Of a DNA stretch of 64,000 bases, positions 35,369 through 46,246 are shown piece by piece. This stretch comes from Gigaspora margarita. Lineage: Eukaryota; Glomeromycota; Glomeromycetes; Diversisporales; Gigasporaceae. Position numbers and translations under genes: made by a program. The stretch spans positions 1 to 64,000 of the forward strand of contig WTPW01002090.1 of the NCBI GenBank assembly GCA_009809945.1. Direction: 5' to 3'. Below the pieces are notes generated by a model. The model worked only from the letters and a program-made list of their open reading frames with translations. It did no database searches and was not told the DNA's origin. Numbering within the stretch: the stretch's first letter is position 1; each line of letters opens with the position of its first letter.

Positions 35369-35960
35369 ACTATTTTATCTTTTTGAAGTTATACAAGTTT
35401 AGAAAACTATATCTATTATATGTAGAATATATACTATATTTACTATCAATAAAATATATAGCATATATAATATACTATAGATGACCATATACAAGACCCG
35501 GGTATATTATAGTTTCCAAAAAAATTAATTAGTAAAAAAAAAAAAAATAATTAGTAAAAATGAGAGATTTAATATATAGGGGTCTTGTATATAGCTATTT
35601 ATAGTAAATAAAATATATAGTATATGTGCTTCAACAATGATAGAAGTTATATACACTATATATGAATTTTGCTCACAATAATTATTTAGCTAATCAGATT
35701 GCAAATCTGATATTTGATTGATAATTAATTTTGATCTCAGCACCCAGTAGTCAGATTTGGATTATTTATAGCTTGTTAGAACTGTCTCAATGAATTAATT
35801 CAAATGGTAGTAGTTTTATTTAATTTTGATTACTAGATCAAGAGTTATAATTGATTTTGTGTTTTATAGTAATTTTTATAGATCAACAAAATATATCACA
35901 TATTAAACAATTATATGAAAAATACTAGTCTTTATAAATAGTAATTAAAATTTAAAACTT

Positions 35961-36496
35961 AATTTGTGATTCATGAGAAATAAAAAGAATTACTATATAT
36001 AAAAATGGGGCAATTTAATAGTAAAAACATTTAATGCCCATAATCTGGAGCCAGAATTGAAATTCTCAATTCCTGTCAAGTTAACATCTTTTGTATTTCT
36101 TACAAAACTTGTAGAGGTAATTTTCTCTTTCTAATGGTAGTAAAATCATCAAAATTGGCATAATAGTTCATAAGATATTCTTATTTTTGTCTTTGTAGTT
36201 ATATAAAATTTTCTTTACAAATCTGCAAAGAAATTTCATATAACTACAAAGACAAAAATAAGAATATCTCATGAACCATCAGGTCAATTTTAATGATTTT
36301 ACTACTATTAGAAAGAGAAAACTTACCTCTACAAGTTTTGTAAGAAATACAAAAGATTAACTTGACAGAAATTGAGAAATTTTAATTCTGGCTCCAGATT
36401 ATAGGTATTAATTGTTTTTATTATATTTAATATCCCTTCATTTATATATAGAATTACTATTGTAATTCTTTCTATCTCTCACGAATTACTAATTAA
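35961..36496. mobile_element. Long, well-preserved foldback element
   Basis: Left arm (for example CTGGAGCCAGAATTGAAATT, TTGTATTTCTTACAAAACTT, ACAAAGAC...) pairs with the right arm over nearly 200 bp per side with few mismatches, centred near 36220. The outer 50 bp (AATTTGTGATTCATGAG with CTCACGAATTACTAATT) pair less well. No coding region. Confidence 0.85.
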
Positions 36497-36639
36497 ATAA
36501 TTTTAAAAAATTAAACAAAATAACTTGGCTTAAGTCAATAATAACCTAACAACTTTTTTTTAATCAAGCATTATAATATATATACAGAAATTAGATAATT
36601 GATATAAATAATATAAACAATTATATTTTTATATAAAAA

Positions 36640-37190
36640 ACAGATTTTGGAAATTCTACTAGTGATGCTTTGAAAATTGGATCTGTGTTCTGGTAACTAT
36701 CTTCTTATTGATTAGTTGAATATACTATCTGTAATCCTGGTTGGCTATCTAAAATAAGAGCTTTTAGAAAAATGTAAACTATTACACAGACAAATTCAAG
36801 GAGCTAAAGAAATAAAAACCTGTTTGGCAAGTTCTAAGTAAAAAGGTAGCAAAGATCTTTAATAGTGCTACTGAAACTAGAATATTAAAAACCAAAGCCA
36901 GAATATTGAATAAAATAGACCCTTAGGAATAGTGGTCCATAAACCTGGCTACTGGAGTTGCACTAGAAGAAAAGGACCTATGCTATAAAAGTAGATTCTA
37001 GGATATCTATGAATGTTCTAGTAAATTAGTTAAGATCAGTCATGGAGCAGAAGATCAGAAGGTTTAAATAAGAAATTCTGAACCTTTAGGTGAACTACTC
37101 TTATTCAAGTATAATTTCTGATATGCAAATCAAATAAAAACTTGTGCCCCAAAACAAGCATTTAGAAATTAAAAAAAAAATATTTTGTTA
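36640..37190 (+). mobile_element. Old, internally deleted copy of SINE-A
   Basis: Collinear with the reverse complement of 21317-22290: TGTTCTGGTAAC, TATCTAAAATA, AAAGAAATA, ACCTGTTTGGCAAGTTC, AAGGTAGCAAAGATCTTTAA, AGTGCTAC, CTGGAGTTGCACTAGAA and CTATGCTATA(A/G)AAGTAGAT in order. It then jumps to the 3' end block shared with 15394-15590 and finishes in an A run. The tRNA-like head is mostly gone. Confidence 0.7.
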
Positions 37191-37770
37191 ATTCAAAAAT
37201 AAAAATATTGATAATTTTGCTATTAATAGAATACAAAACTTGTGAGTATATAGTATAAATAGTTAATAGCACAAAAAAAAACCAAAAAAATAAAAACCAA
37301 AAAAATGAAACAAGAAAAGGCTTTTATAACTAGAAAAAAATTTATATATTTTGCTAAATATATAGTATATCATAAAATTTGTATATGTAATACCTTTAAT
37401 TTTTTTACAATAGATAAAAAAAATTATACTTCCAGAAATTTTTTTACTTGGTTACACTTGATAAACAAAAACAAATAAAAAGGTAATTTGTTTTTCATAT
37501 ATACAAAAGTATACCTTATTTTTGGTGATTGTAAAGTCTAAATATTTTGTTTTCAATAAGGCAAAATAATATTAAAATTATCTTTAAAATTGTTCAAATT
37601 TTAAAGAAATTATATGCTATAAACAAAGTTTTTGAGATTATTGCATGCTTGCTATCTAAAGATGCTAAAAAGAACAATAGTAAAAGTAAAAGCTTTTCTA
37701 AATATCTCTGGTCAGAAATATATAACTTATATATCTATGGCCTATTAACCAATCAAAATAAACAAAGGTC

Positions 37771-38114
37771 ATATGGGTGTTATCTATTAAAACAAACCTT
37801 TTTTGCAATTTTTTGAAAAATGAGTTTTCATTAGATTTATATAAATTTTGTCATGATTAATATTTTTCAATTATAAATGAAAGTCGATTTGTATAATAAA
37901 AAATCAAGTTATTGTAAAAGAAAAATTACACAAGGCCACATAGAGTCAACACATTGCAAGATTATCTAATAGTCACCTGCTATATTTACAATCAAAATTG
38001 TAAAATTTAATTAATTCTGAATCAGTCTGAAAATCAAAACAAATGATTAAACTCAATTATCTCAAAATAAAATATATGTAAAAAAGAGCTGTTTTAATAG
38101 ATAACACCCTATAT
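37771..38114. mobile_element. MITE with ATATGGGTGTTATCTATTAA ends
   Basis: Left ATATGGGTGTTATCTATTAA and right TTAATAGATAACACCCTATA are perfect inverted repeats over the outer 20 bases. The interior is the reverse-complement homologue of the nested element at 47625-47960 (shared CAGTCTGAAAATCAAAACAA and ATGATTAAACTCAATTATCT). The small plus-strand frame running into it is not conserved in the other copy. Confidence 0.85.
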
Positions 38115-38389
38115 AATTTACTTTTCTAAATTATTAGTTAATTAGAAAGGTTTGTGTAATTCTAAATCTGATTACACTTTACTACTTGGTTGTATATCCC
38201 TTGATTGAACTAATTAAAAAACTTTAAAAATTGTCCAAATAAAATTACTAGTATACAACCCAAATCAAATAAAATAGCCAAACAATTTTATATATTTATT
38301 TTTATTATATCTTTATTTTATATTTATTTATACCAATTTACAATAAATATTATTCTAAATCCATACTTACATGATCTTGTACTACTATC

Positions 38390-38630
38390 TAACTTAAGTA
38401 CACTTTATTTTCTAATTCTAACCCTAATACTAAACCCAAATAATTAATATCTCTTATATTAACTCTGCACTACTATCTAATCTAACCTTAACTCTAACTC
38501 TAATTAACTCTAACTCTAACTCTAAACATGATATAAATAAATAATAGTAGAATATGGTATAATATAGCATATAGCACAAATATGGCTAACTCTAACTCTA
38601 AATATAATATAGATAGTCTTTAGTAAAATA
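38390..38630. repeat. Scattered (CTAACT)n tracts
   Basis: Runs of TAACTCTAACTCTAA occur at about 38480-38525 and again near 38586-38600, with single CTAACCCTAA words at 38418. They resemble variant telomere-like hexamers, but as short interstitial runs. Confidence 0.6.
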
Positions 38631-38639
38631 TAGCATAAT

Positions 38640-39560
38640 ATGGTTCATAAAACAAATATGACAATATGAAACAATACTAGCATAATATAGTATTGGTACA
38701 TATGGTACTAGCAAAATAACACAACATAGTACTACCAAAATTAACTTAGCATGTTATTAGTAAATAATGAAATAAAAACACTAGCAAGTAACAAAAAGGT
38801 GTACTAGCATAGCAACAAGAAAAAGAACCAATACAAACAAAAAAAACATCAAAGAATAATACAACAATAATGAAAAAGATCTAAAAACAATTTACTAAAA
38901 AATAAAAAGAAGCTCAAATAAATGATAATACCAACAAATAACAATACAAACAAATAACAATACAAACAAATAACAATACTACAATAAAAAAAAAAAGATA
39001 TCAAAATATAATATTAGCAATAAAGAGTTACCAATAAACAAATTAATAGTAAAATAAGGCACCAACAATAATAATACCAATAATGAATAGTGATAATTCT
39101 ATATTCTGGTAAACCTAAAAAAAAATGCCTAAACAGGTTAAAAAAAATAAAAAAAGAGGAACCTTTACTAGAGCTGCTTTATGGCCAATTCTTTATTCTA
39201 GTAAAACAAAAAAAAATAAAAACATAAGACCACCCTCTATTAAAACATCAAAAAAAATAAAAAACATCCCACAAGAATGTCAAAAAAAATATAAAAAACC
39301 AACCTGTAAACCACATCAGGAATGCAGTTTTAATTTACAAAAATAGCAAATGCTGAGCCCAAAAAAAATCTAATAGCAACATCAACAACACCAACAATAA
39401 CACCAATAATAACACCAACTGCAATGATAGTAATAGTATAATAAAAGATAACAGGCTAAATAACTGAATAAAAAAATAAAAAAAATTAGTTAGCAAGAAA
39501 AGTAATAAAAGGTAAAAAGCAAAGCAAATAAAAAAAATAAAAAAAGATCCAAAATGATTT
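38640..39560. other. A-rich low-complexity DNA with small tandem repeats
   Basis: The plus strand is strikingly rich in A and poor in G. A 16 bp unit ACAAATAACAATACAA repeats three times near 38933-38980, and (CAACAATAACACC)-like units appear near 39390-39420. The lysine-rich open frame at 39125-39346 is the expected translation of such DNA. Confidence 0.7.
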
Positions 39561-39604
39561 ATACTTATCTATTCAGATTTGGTAGTACAAACTATGCATG
39601 TCTA

Positions 39605-39775
39605 ATTTTGTATTGAAATTAATGATGCTGTCCGAAATTATATAGTTTCAGATTGACCAAAACTGAAACTGGTATTACCAGTTTCGGACATGATCTTCTT
39701 GGCCGAAACTTGCCTAAATACCTGAAACTATACCGATACTCCAAAACTATACTGAAACTCCAAAACTGGCCTGCT
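39605..39775. repeat. Array of GTTTC(A/G)G / CTGAAAC words, copy 1
   Basis: TATAGTTTCAG, AACTGAAACTGG, CCAGTTTCGGAC, GGCCGAAACTTG, CTGAAACTATACC and ACTGAAACTCC in both orientations, with left end ATGATGCTGTCCGAAA. The reverse complement of that end recurs at 42823-42838 in copy 2, so the two arrays are one family. Confidence 0.65.
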
Positions 39776-39814
39776 AATAAATTTTTCTTTTTGGTTTTAT
39801 TACCTGCGCAAATA

Positions 39815-39870
39815 AGTAGGATCCGGATATCCACTATATCCGTTTAATTTTAAATAGCTGCATCTCTAGC
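39815..39870. repeat. Partial GGATATCC-word element end
   Basis: GGATCCGGATATCCACTATATCCG followed by a terminus that reads TAGAGATGCAGCTATTTAA on the minus strand, hAT-like in form. Only one end is visible. (Word given as GGATCCGGATATCC plus ACTATATCCG.). Confidence 0.4.
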
Positions 39871-39876
39871 ACATAT

Positions 39877-39965
39877 ATGCAATGGTGGGAATAAAAAGTA
39901 AATTTCCAGTTATTTCTATAGTAAGGAATAGCTAGAAATTTACTTTTTATTCCCACCATTGCATA
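39877..39965. repeat. Small near-perfect inverted repeat
   Basis: TATGCAATGGTGGGAATAAA and its reverse complement at the right, continuing through AAGTAAATTTC, make arms of about 31 bp around a 27 bp loop. Probably a tiny foldback MITE. Confidence 0.8.
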
Positions 39966-40149
39966 GATGCACATATCCACGAAACTTACTCACCTGAAAA
40001 ACATCCATCGGCATACCCTTCTCCCATAAAAGATCAATCCTCCCCCACTCTTCCACCTATCCATCCCACCCTTCCACCATTAAAGATCTATTTTTCTACC
40101 TTTACACCCATAATCTACCCAACTAACCTCATCTGCTCGTAAAAAACCA

Positions 40150-40390
40150 AAGCAACAAAAAAAAAACAAATAAATAAATAAAATTAATTAATTAATTAAT
40201 AAACAAATAAATAAATAAATAAATTAACTAATAAAGAATGAAATATTAAAGATACTTTAAAAATTAAAGTAATGATAAAAAAAATTTAATATATAATTTA
40301 AAAAAAAAAAACAAAAAAATTTAATCAAAAAAATAAAGAATTAATAAAAAAAATTATAAAAACATAATAAAAAAAATAAGAATTAATATA
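40150..40390. repeat. (AAAT)n and (TTAA)n simple repeats
   Basis: AAATAAATAAAT, AATTAATTAATTAATT and further AAATAAATAAATAAAT runs from about 40165 to 40225, followed by A-rich DNA. Confidence 0.8.
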
Positions 40391-40571
40391 TATGTACCCT
40401 AAGGGTATACTAAAATTTTCTACCCTGAGTAACAATAATATGCATATATAAGAATTGTTACAAGTTATACGACATTTGTTTACTTCTAAAAACTTCTATT
40501 AATTATTTCTCGCTTATCTACTATCTTTAAGATATGCATGTTTAGATAGCGAACATAAAAGTGTATACGTC

Positions 40572-40631
40572 GTGCCTGAAATTAACACTTGCTTGAAATT
40601 TCAACTTCAGGTAGGTGTAAATTTCAGGCAC
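40572..40631. repeat. Short inverted repeat GTGCCTGAAATT
   Basis: GTGCCTGAAATTAACAC pairs with GTGTAAATTTCAGGCAC around a core with TTGAAATTTCAA. Hairpin-like; origin unknown. Confidence 0.6.
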
Positions 40632-40757
40632 AGCACTTGTATAGATCAAACAAGCTTTTGCATAATGGTAATTATACTGTAAAGATTAACTTGGATGGCT
40701 TATTTTAAGTATGTTAACAAATCAACATTTTTATGTTTACCTATCACCCATCAGAGT

Positions 40758-40811
40758 TGTTGGCACAAGCCAATTTTGGTGGCACACTACCAAAATTTGG
40801 CTTGTGCTAAC
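40758..40811. repeat. Short inverted repeat GTTGGCACAAGCCAA
   Basis: GTTGGCACAAGCCAATTTTG pairs with CAAAATTTGGCTTGTGCTAAC (one extra base) around GTGGCACACTAC. Hairpin-like. Confidence 0.65.
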
Positions 40812-41141
40812 AGCCTACAGTCCATTAAATAGATGCGATTGAATAAATAAAGGTAGAATCAGGTTTGAAACCATCTCTTATATCAAAAGTTTATGCAAGG
40901 AAAATTTTTTATTAATACTCAAAAGCGGTTTCATAGACTAAATATTGATTATAAGTGACTTTTTCATTTTTTACAGGGCAAACACCTGTTTTGAATTTTT
41001 TTGATCGTGCTACGTTCACCTGACCTTGAGCTTTGATAGTCCAGTAAAATTTTTTAGAATGATAATTTTACCCGGTTGATTGAATAGCTTATTTTATATG
41101 TGTTAGCAAATTACTATAATAATCACTGCACAATGTAAGCA

Positions 41142-41289
41142 TATGCTGGGCGTCCAAAAAATTACTAAAGGTTTCTTTTTTAGTAACTTTATATATAGAC
41201 CATGCAAATATGCATATAGTAACCATAATAATTATATAAAGTTACTTAAATAAAGGGACCATTTAGTGACTTTATAAATACCCAGCATG
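41142..41289. mobile_element. Small MITE with TATGCTGGG ends
   Basis: TATGCTGGG and CCCAGCATG bound a 148 bp element. Further pairing is AGTAACTTTATATA with TATATAAAGTTACT, and ACTAAAGGTTTCTTTTTT loosely with the AAATAAAGGGACCATTTAGT side. Confidence 0.6.
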
Positions 41290-41299
41290 TATTATTTTA

Positions 41300-42300
41300 T
41301 GTTGATGGATTGGATATTTATATTTATCTATTACATAAATAGGCATAATGAACTTTGGATCCTGAAAATAATCATCTTAAGTGCGTTCTCAAGCATCTCA
41401 ATCCATGGATTGGAGGAACCGAGTTATAGCTTCGACATAAAATCTACATTTTATACAAAGATCTTCTAATTAATTGCGATGATTAAGTAATGTTTTGATT
41501 ATTACGATCATATTGAGAGAGCTACCTGAGAATACTCAAATCAGAGGTATTGTATAGGGTTAGAATGGGTTTTGTTTAGGTTTAGAACAGGATTGGGGTT
41601 AAATATAAGGAATAAGATTGGGATTAGGTTGTATGTGTCGTCATCTGATCAATATTTAGGATGTTTTAAACAATGCTTAATTAATAACTGAGATCGCGCA
41701 CAAGAATTATGATTAATAAGTAAAATAATCTAAAGGGCTCATGGTACGAAATGCGATTATTAAGTTTTCCGATTTGCACAACTCTAAGATAAAAAGATAG
41801 TCTCAACTATCTTCTTTTTGTATAATGAAAATGTGAACAAGGTTTGCGTGCAGACAAAATTCTAAAATTCATTAAGTTAGGATTATGGTCAGGGTTATGA
41901 TCTAGAGAGGGGTAGTTTATATAGTAAAATTGTCTAACGGAAACTTTGTTAGAGCACAAAATGTGGACTATGAGAGATTTTTGGCAAAACGAACGTTTGT
42001 TTTGAATCTTCATATTATGTTATACCTGATCTTGAAATCTGTTTGTAGCTATGCCATCAACCTTGTACACATCTTTGTCAAGCTTTCTTTTTTTCATTAT
42101 GAATATAAATTTACTTGACTAGCTAAATTAGTTCCATTAATTAACAATTGAGCACTGATCAATTGACTTAGGTTCTATAGTTATTTTGATGCATAGCATA
42201 TATTTTTTATGTATAAAAATTTATGTATATATATATATTGGTTTATATTAACCATATAACTACGTGACAGGGTGTACCCTAGAGTACATATATATAACTC
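41300..42300. other. Non-repetitive AT-rich stretch, no gene seen
   Basis: More complex sequence than the surroundings. Short frames at 41287-41469, 41807-42013 and 41930-42118 show no similarity I recognise and no shared reading direction. Confidence 0.4.
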
Positions 42301-42408
42301 CTAAAAAAATAGTTAAATAAAAAATAAAAAAAATAGCAAATAAAAAAAATAAAAAGAAAAGAAAATAAATGCAAAAGACAATGGGCAGTACATACAAGTG
42401 ATGCCTAA

Positions 42409-42441
42409 TGAAATGACGAAACTTATGGTTTCGTCATTTCG
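42409..42441. repeat. Small palindrome AATGACGAAAC / GTTTCGTCATT
   Basis: Perfect 11 bp arms around a five-base loop, immediately beside the larger cruciform at 42441-42647. Confidence 0.7.
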
Positions 42442-42647
42442 TTGAAAAAATTCTCACACACAATTAACAACAGGTTTTGACGTACGTATGCATGTAAATA
42501 TGTATGTAGCGCTGCACTTGAGCTCTGGTATGTACTACATACCAGAGCTCAAGTGCAGGCGCTACATATGTATGTGCATACATATGTCAAAACCTGTGTT
42601 AATTGCGATCAATTTATTAATCAGGTATGTGTGAGAATTTTTTTAAC
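42441..42647. mobile_element. Compact foldback element with a near-perfect central palindrome
   Basis: Outer arms AAAATTCTCACACA and TGTGTGAGAATTTT. Middle arms AGGTTTTGAC and GTCAAAACCT. The core TGCACTTGAGCTCTGGTATG pairs perfectly with its reverse complement around a six-base centre (GTAC-containing). The whole could extrude a long cruciform. No frame inside. Confidence 0.85.
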
Positions 42648-42669
42648 AATACCCAATAATAAGTTAACC

Positions 42670-42838
42670 CTGCATTGAGCCAATATAGTTTCAGATAATA
42701 CTATATTAGTTTCAGGGTTTAACATAGTTTCAGGTTTTTAACATAGTTTCAGAATTTCGGAAATTAGTTTCAGATATTTAAAACTAGTTTTAGTTTTGGT
42801 TTTTGGACCAAAAGAGTTTCGGGCAGCATCATTAATTG
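42670..42838. repeat. Array of GTTTC(A/G)G words, copy 2
   Basis: TAGTTTCAG occurs at least six times, mostly directly repeated, with GTTTCGGGCAGCATCATTAA at the right end, the reverse complement of the left end of copy 1 (39605-39775). Confidence 0.65.
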
Positions 42839-43147
42839 AAATTGAATCAATATATGAACTTTAGTCATATGATTTTCTTGCTTTTTGATTGCCAAAAAGC
42901 CAGAAACATATAAGCTATATATCTTTGGCCAGAGATATTTAGAAAAGCTCTAAAAGGAATTATATTTTTTATTATAGGTTTAATAAATATATAAAGGATA
43001 GATATTGAAATACCTTTAGTATCCTAATATCTATTCTTTATATATCTGTTTATAATCTGTTTGCCACAATTATTTGGTGGACCTATAGCAACATAAAAAA
43101 TTAATACTAGTACAATATAAAAAATAAATATTAGTTTGCTAAAGATC

Positions 43148-43403
43148 ATATAAGGTAAAGTCAAAAGAAAACAGATGAATTGTTTTTATTAACTTTTTTT
43201 AAAAATTTGAATTGAAATATCTTGCAAATATCAAATCAAATTTAATAAAACTTTTTTTATTTTTATTTTATAACTATATAGATTTAAAATAAAAAAAGTT
43301 TTATTAGATTTGGTTTGATAATTGGTAAGATATTTTGAATTAAAGTTTAAAAAACTTTTACTTAGAAATTATTTGCCTGTTTTCTATTGACCTTTCCCCA
43401 TAT
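43148..43403. mobile_element. Foldback MITE with GGG...AATAGAAAACAG ends, copy 2, in the satellite
   Basis: Left end ATATAAGGTAAAGTC then AAAAGAAAACAG, right end CTGTTTTCTATTGACC then TTTCCCCATAT. Interior arms TTTAAAATAAAAAAAGTTTT-like and its complement pair strongly. Same family as 23370-23623. Confidence 0.8.
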
Positions 43404-43727
43404 ATTAATATTCTGATATTGATCTTTTATATAAAAATAAAAGATGAATATCAGTATAATAAGGTATAAATATTAGCTAACTAAAGAGTATACTTTAATA
43501 TCCTAATATTGATCTTTTATAATATTATTATATATCTGTTTTGCTATAATTATTTGACAGATCTATGGCAATATAAAAAATAAATACTAGTACAACATAA
43601 AAGATAAATATTAGTTATCTAAAGAGTATATTTAAATATTCTGATATTGATTTTTTATATTATAATTATATATCTAGTTTGCCACAAATATTTGGCAGAT
43701 CTATAGCAAAATAAAAATTGAATACCA

Positions 43728-43880
43728 TTAGGGCTGTAACATATATTACATAATTTCATTTTTCAAGGGGGTTACTCCTCTCCCCCTATATCATATATGA
43801 TCATATATGAAATATATATATATATTTTTTTTTCAGGTATCCCCCCTAGAATTTTACATAATATCTGCTACTGCTCTTAT
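43728..43880. mobile_element. Small MITE in the satellite
   Basis: Left AGGGCTGTAACATATATTAC and the reverse complement of the right end (AGAGCAGTAGCAGATATTAT) are imperfect inverted repeats, each followed by (GT)AA(A)ATTTC/ATTC. The centre holds GGGGGTTACTCCTCTCCCCC and TATATGATCATATATGA palindromes. The satellite resumes on both sides. Confidence 0.65.
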
Positions 43881-44215
43881 AATAAAGTATAAATATCTGC
43901 TAACTAAAGAGTATACTTTAATATTCTAATATTGATTATTTATATTACAATTATATATTTGTTTTCTACAAGTATTTGGCAGATCTATGCCAACATAAAA
44001 AATTAATACCGTATATGCAAGAGTAAATATCATTTAACTAAAAGGTATATTTTAATATCCCTATATCAATCTTTATATAGTATTATAATTACATATCTGT
44101 TTTGCTACAAGTATTTAGCAGATCTATGGCAATATAAAAGTTAAATACCAGTATTTACAAGAGTAAATATCAGTTAAATAATAGGTATATTTTAAATCCT
44201 GATATCTATTTTATA

Positions 44216-44944
44216 AATCCTTTTTTCTGTTAAATAATATTAAAGATAAACATTAGTATAATTAAAATAAATAGTATTTTATTTTTTTTTATTTCTGGTA
44301 TATAATTAAAAAGCAACAAATTTTGATTTTTATTATTTAATACAAATATTATATACATGAAATTAATAGCTAAATAAATATATAATATAAACTAATATAT
44401 TAAAAAAATTCATCTTATATTACTATGCCTAAGCTTCTAGAAGCTTTTTGACTTAAACTACTTCTACTATAATATGGTTTAGGTCTAGCAGCATTGGTAG
44501 AATAAATATTAGAACTTTTTTTATTTAATTTTAAATTATTTTAAATTATTAACATATAACAAATTAATTGAATTTTAGAAATATAAATTATTTTGTTAAA
44601 ATTTTAATAGCAAATTATATAAATTTTAACAAATATATTACTTGATTTATTATTATTAATAGCTTTACTTGGTTTATTATTACTAAAAGCTTTACTTTTA
44701 CCTTTATTTATCATAGTACCTTCAGAGATTATATAAATAAAACTTTACAAAAAATTTAGTAAAAATCTTAAATAAATTGCATTGTAAATATTAAAAATAA
44801 TACTAAAAAAATAATATATATTATTAGATATTATTTTAGTTATTGATATAGCAGCTTCAGAATTATATGAATAAAATATTACAAAAATTTTAGTAAAAAT
44901 CTAAATATTTGCATTATAAATATTAAAAATTTTATCAGAGACTA
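44216..44944. other. AT-rich DNA, no gene seen
   Basis: Short repeated phrases such as TTTATTATTA...AGCTTTACTT(G/T) and ATATTAAAAAT(A/T)(A/T) are visible, nothing more definite. Confidence 0.4.
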
Positions 44945-44961
44945 TTCAATTAGTTATTTAT
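44945..44961. repeat. Target site duplication of SINE-A, left copy
   Basis: TTCAATTAGTTATTTAT, identical to 46230-46246. Confidence 0.95.
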
Positions 44962-46229
44962 TTTTTTTTATTTTTTTTTTTTTGTGTTAAGGTGAGGTCA
45001 TGCCTCTGGTCTTTATTGAAAGTATATTGATCATTACAACATTACTGTACAACCTTTTTTATATACTATCTACTTAAGTACCGAGACTTGGACTAATTTA
45101 ACCATGACCTAAACCTACCAGAACCTTCCATATTCCCATATATATGGCTGACCTGGGTTTGTACGTCCCTTTTCTAACCAACAATTAGTATTCACATGTC
45201 TGCCACTTTACCCACACTACCTAGTATTATCACTTCCAATTTGGTGTCAGTTGCCAGGTAGGCACTTTGTGCTTCCAAATTGGTATACCTGAGTCCCCTA
45301 CTAGTGTACTTCTCAGGAGTTCGTATCTCAAGCCATGCAGCTGCCTCTACCACATTGGGTAAGTATCTCAAGCCTGCATGCTGCCACAACTAGCTGATTT
45401 TCCTGCGTCTTCAGGGCCCTGGATTTAGCATTCTAATTCGGTAATGTGCGAACGACTGTACTTCCCGCTATGGTGACGAGTAACTGGGCTTGTTTCGCAA
45501 ATGCTTCCAAATTACAGATATAGTTGGATGGCATCATGAGGATCTGGCGAACCATGATGCACTCTGCATGCACTTATACCTGCCTATTCTGTATTGGTGG
45601 TCCTAGCCCCCTTAACGTCTGAGGACTCCCATATGGGTATGCCTAGAGCCCGTTATGTCTTGACACATACACGCCTCCATGCTTTAACTTCTTACTGGCC
45701 GGTAAGTTCTGTATTGCCCTTATGAGGTTCACTCCAATCCCGATACCCACTACAACCTTCCTATCGGTCCTTCATCAGTATCCCCAAACTTCCAAACCAG
45801 TTAGCCCAGAAGGGTTGGTCAGCCCGGCTTTAGGTGCCGAATGGGCTCCCTCCCCTTGGTACATGCTGCTGAAACACATGTCCTTTTCCTCTGGCGTGAC
45901 TCCGGCGGCCAGGTTGGTGGATCCCCTCCTCAAGGATCTTGTCATCCAGTTCTCTGACTCCAGTTTCTGGTATTCCAAATATACTTAGCACCGTTGAAGA
46001 TCTTTGCTACTTCCTTACTCGGGACTTCCAAACGGGTAACCACTTTCTGATCCTTGGATTTTATGTGCGCCTGATGGCTCCCATTCAAGATGGTATACCA
46101 GAGGACCAATGAGGAGAAATGGCTACTGTAACACAGGCCTATTTTCCAAATGTCGCCAGTGGGATTTGAACTCTAGACCTGCCACTTGGGGTGTGACAAC
46201 TTACCAACTTCTCCAAGTCGCCACACCTC
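44962..46229 (-). mobile_element. SINE-A: long tRNA-headed retroposon, apparently full-length
   Basis: Flanked by a perfect 17 bp duplication. On the minus strand it starts at 46229 with a tRNA-like head: a TGGAGAAGTTGGTAAG A-box-like phrase, then GAGTTCAAATCC (46162-46173), a good Pol III B box. It ends with CAATAAAGACC, CACCTTAACAC and a poly(A) tail (the T run from 44962). The length of about 1.27 kb is long for a SINE. The body is much richer in G+C than all surrounding DNA. Open stretches of 65-88 codons on both strands are not conserved in the older copies at 21317-22290 and 36640-37190, so I regard it as non-coding and dependent on a LINE elsewhere. A truncated relative of its 3' end is at 57620-57775. 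It could also be a chimera of a tRNA-derived SINE and another transcript. Confidence 0.88.
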
Positions 46230-46246
46230 TTCAATTAGTTATTTAT
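46230..46246. repeat. Target site duplication of SINE-A, right copy
   Basis: TTCAATTAGTTATTTAT, identical to 44945-44961. The sequence after it continues the AT-rich context of the left flank. Confidence 0.95.

Larger units (their letters stand above)
42960..44215. repeat. Satellite with ~140 bp unit, interrupted twice
   Basis: The unit contains (A/G)GTATA(C/T)TTTAATAT, CTAATATTGATCTTTTATA, ATATCTGTTTTGC, TATTTGGCAGATCTATGGCA and ACATAAAA(A/G)ATAAATA. Recognisable unit starts lie near 43008, 43407, 43486, 43627, 43907, 44045 and 44184; the clean intervals are 138-141 bp. The array is split by insertions at 43148-43403 and 43728-43880. Confidence 0.85.

Noticed and set aside
37547-37816. 89-codon plus-strand frame
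   Set aside because: Its end reads into the MITE at 37771-38114 and the rest shows no family resemblance.
39125-39346. Lys-rich 73-codon frame
   Set aside because: Low-complexity A-rich DNA gives Lys/Asn-rich frames by chance; no domain or conservation signal is visible.
45192-45988. Open frames of 65-88 codons on both strands with balanced composition
   Set aside because: They lie inside SINE-A and are broken in the older copies, so they reflect its higher GC and not a gene.
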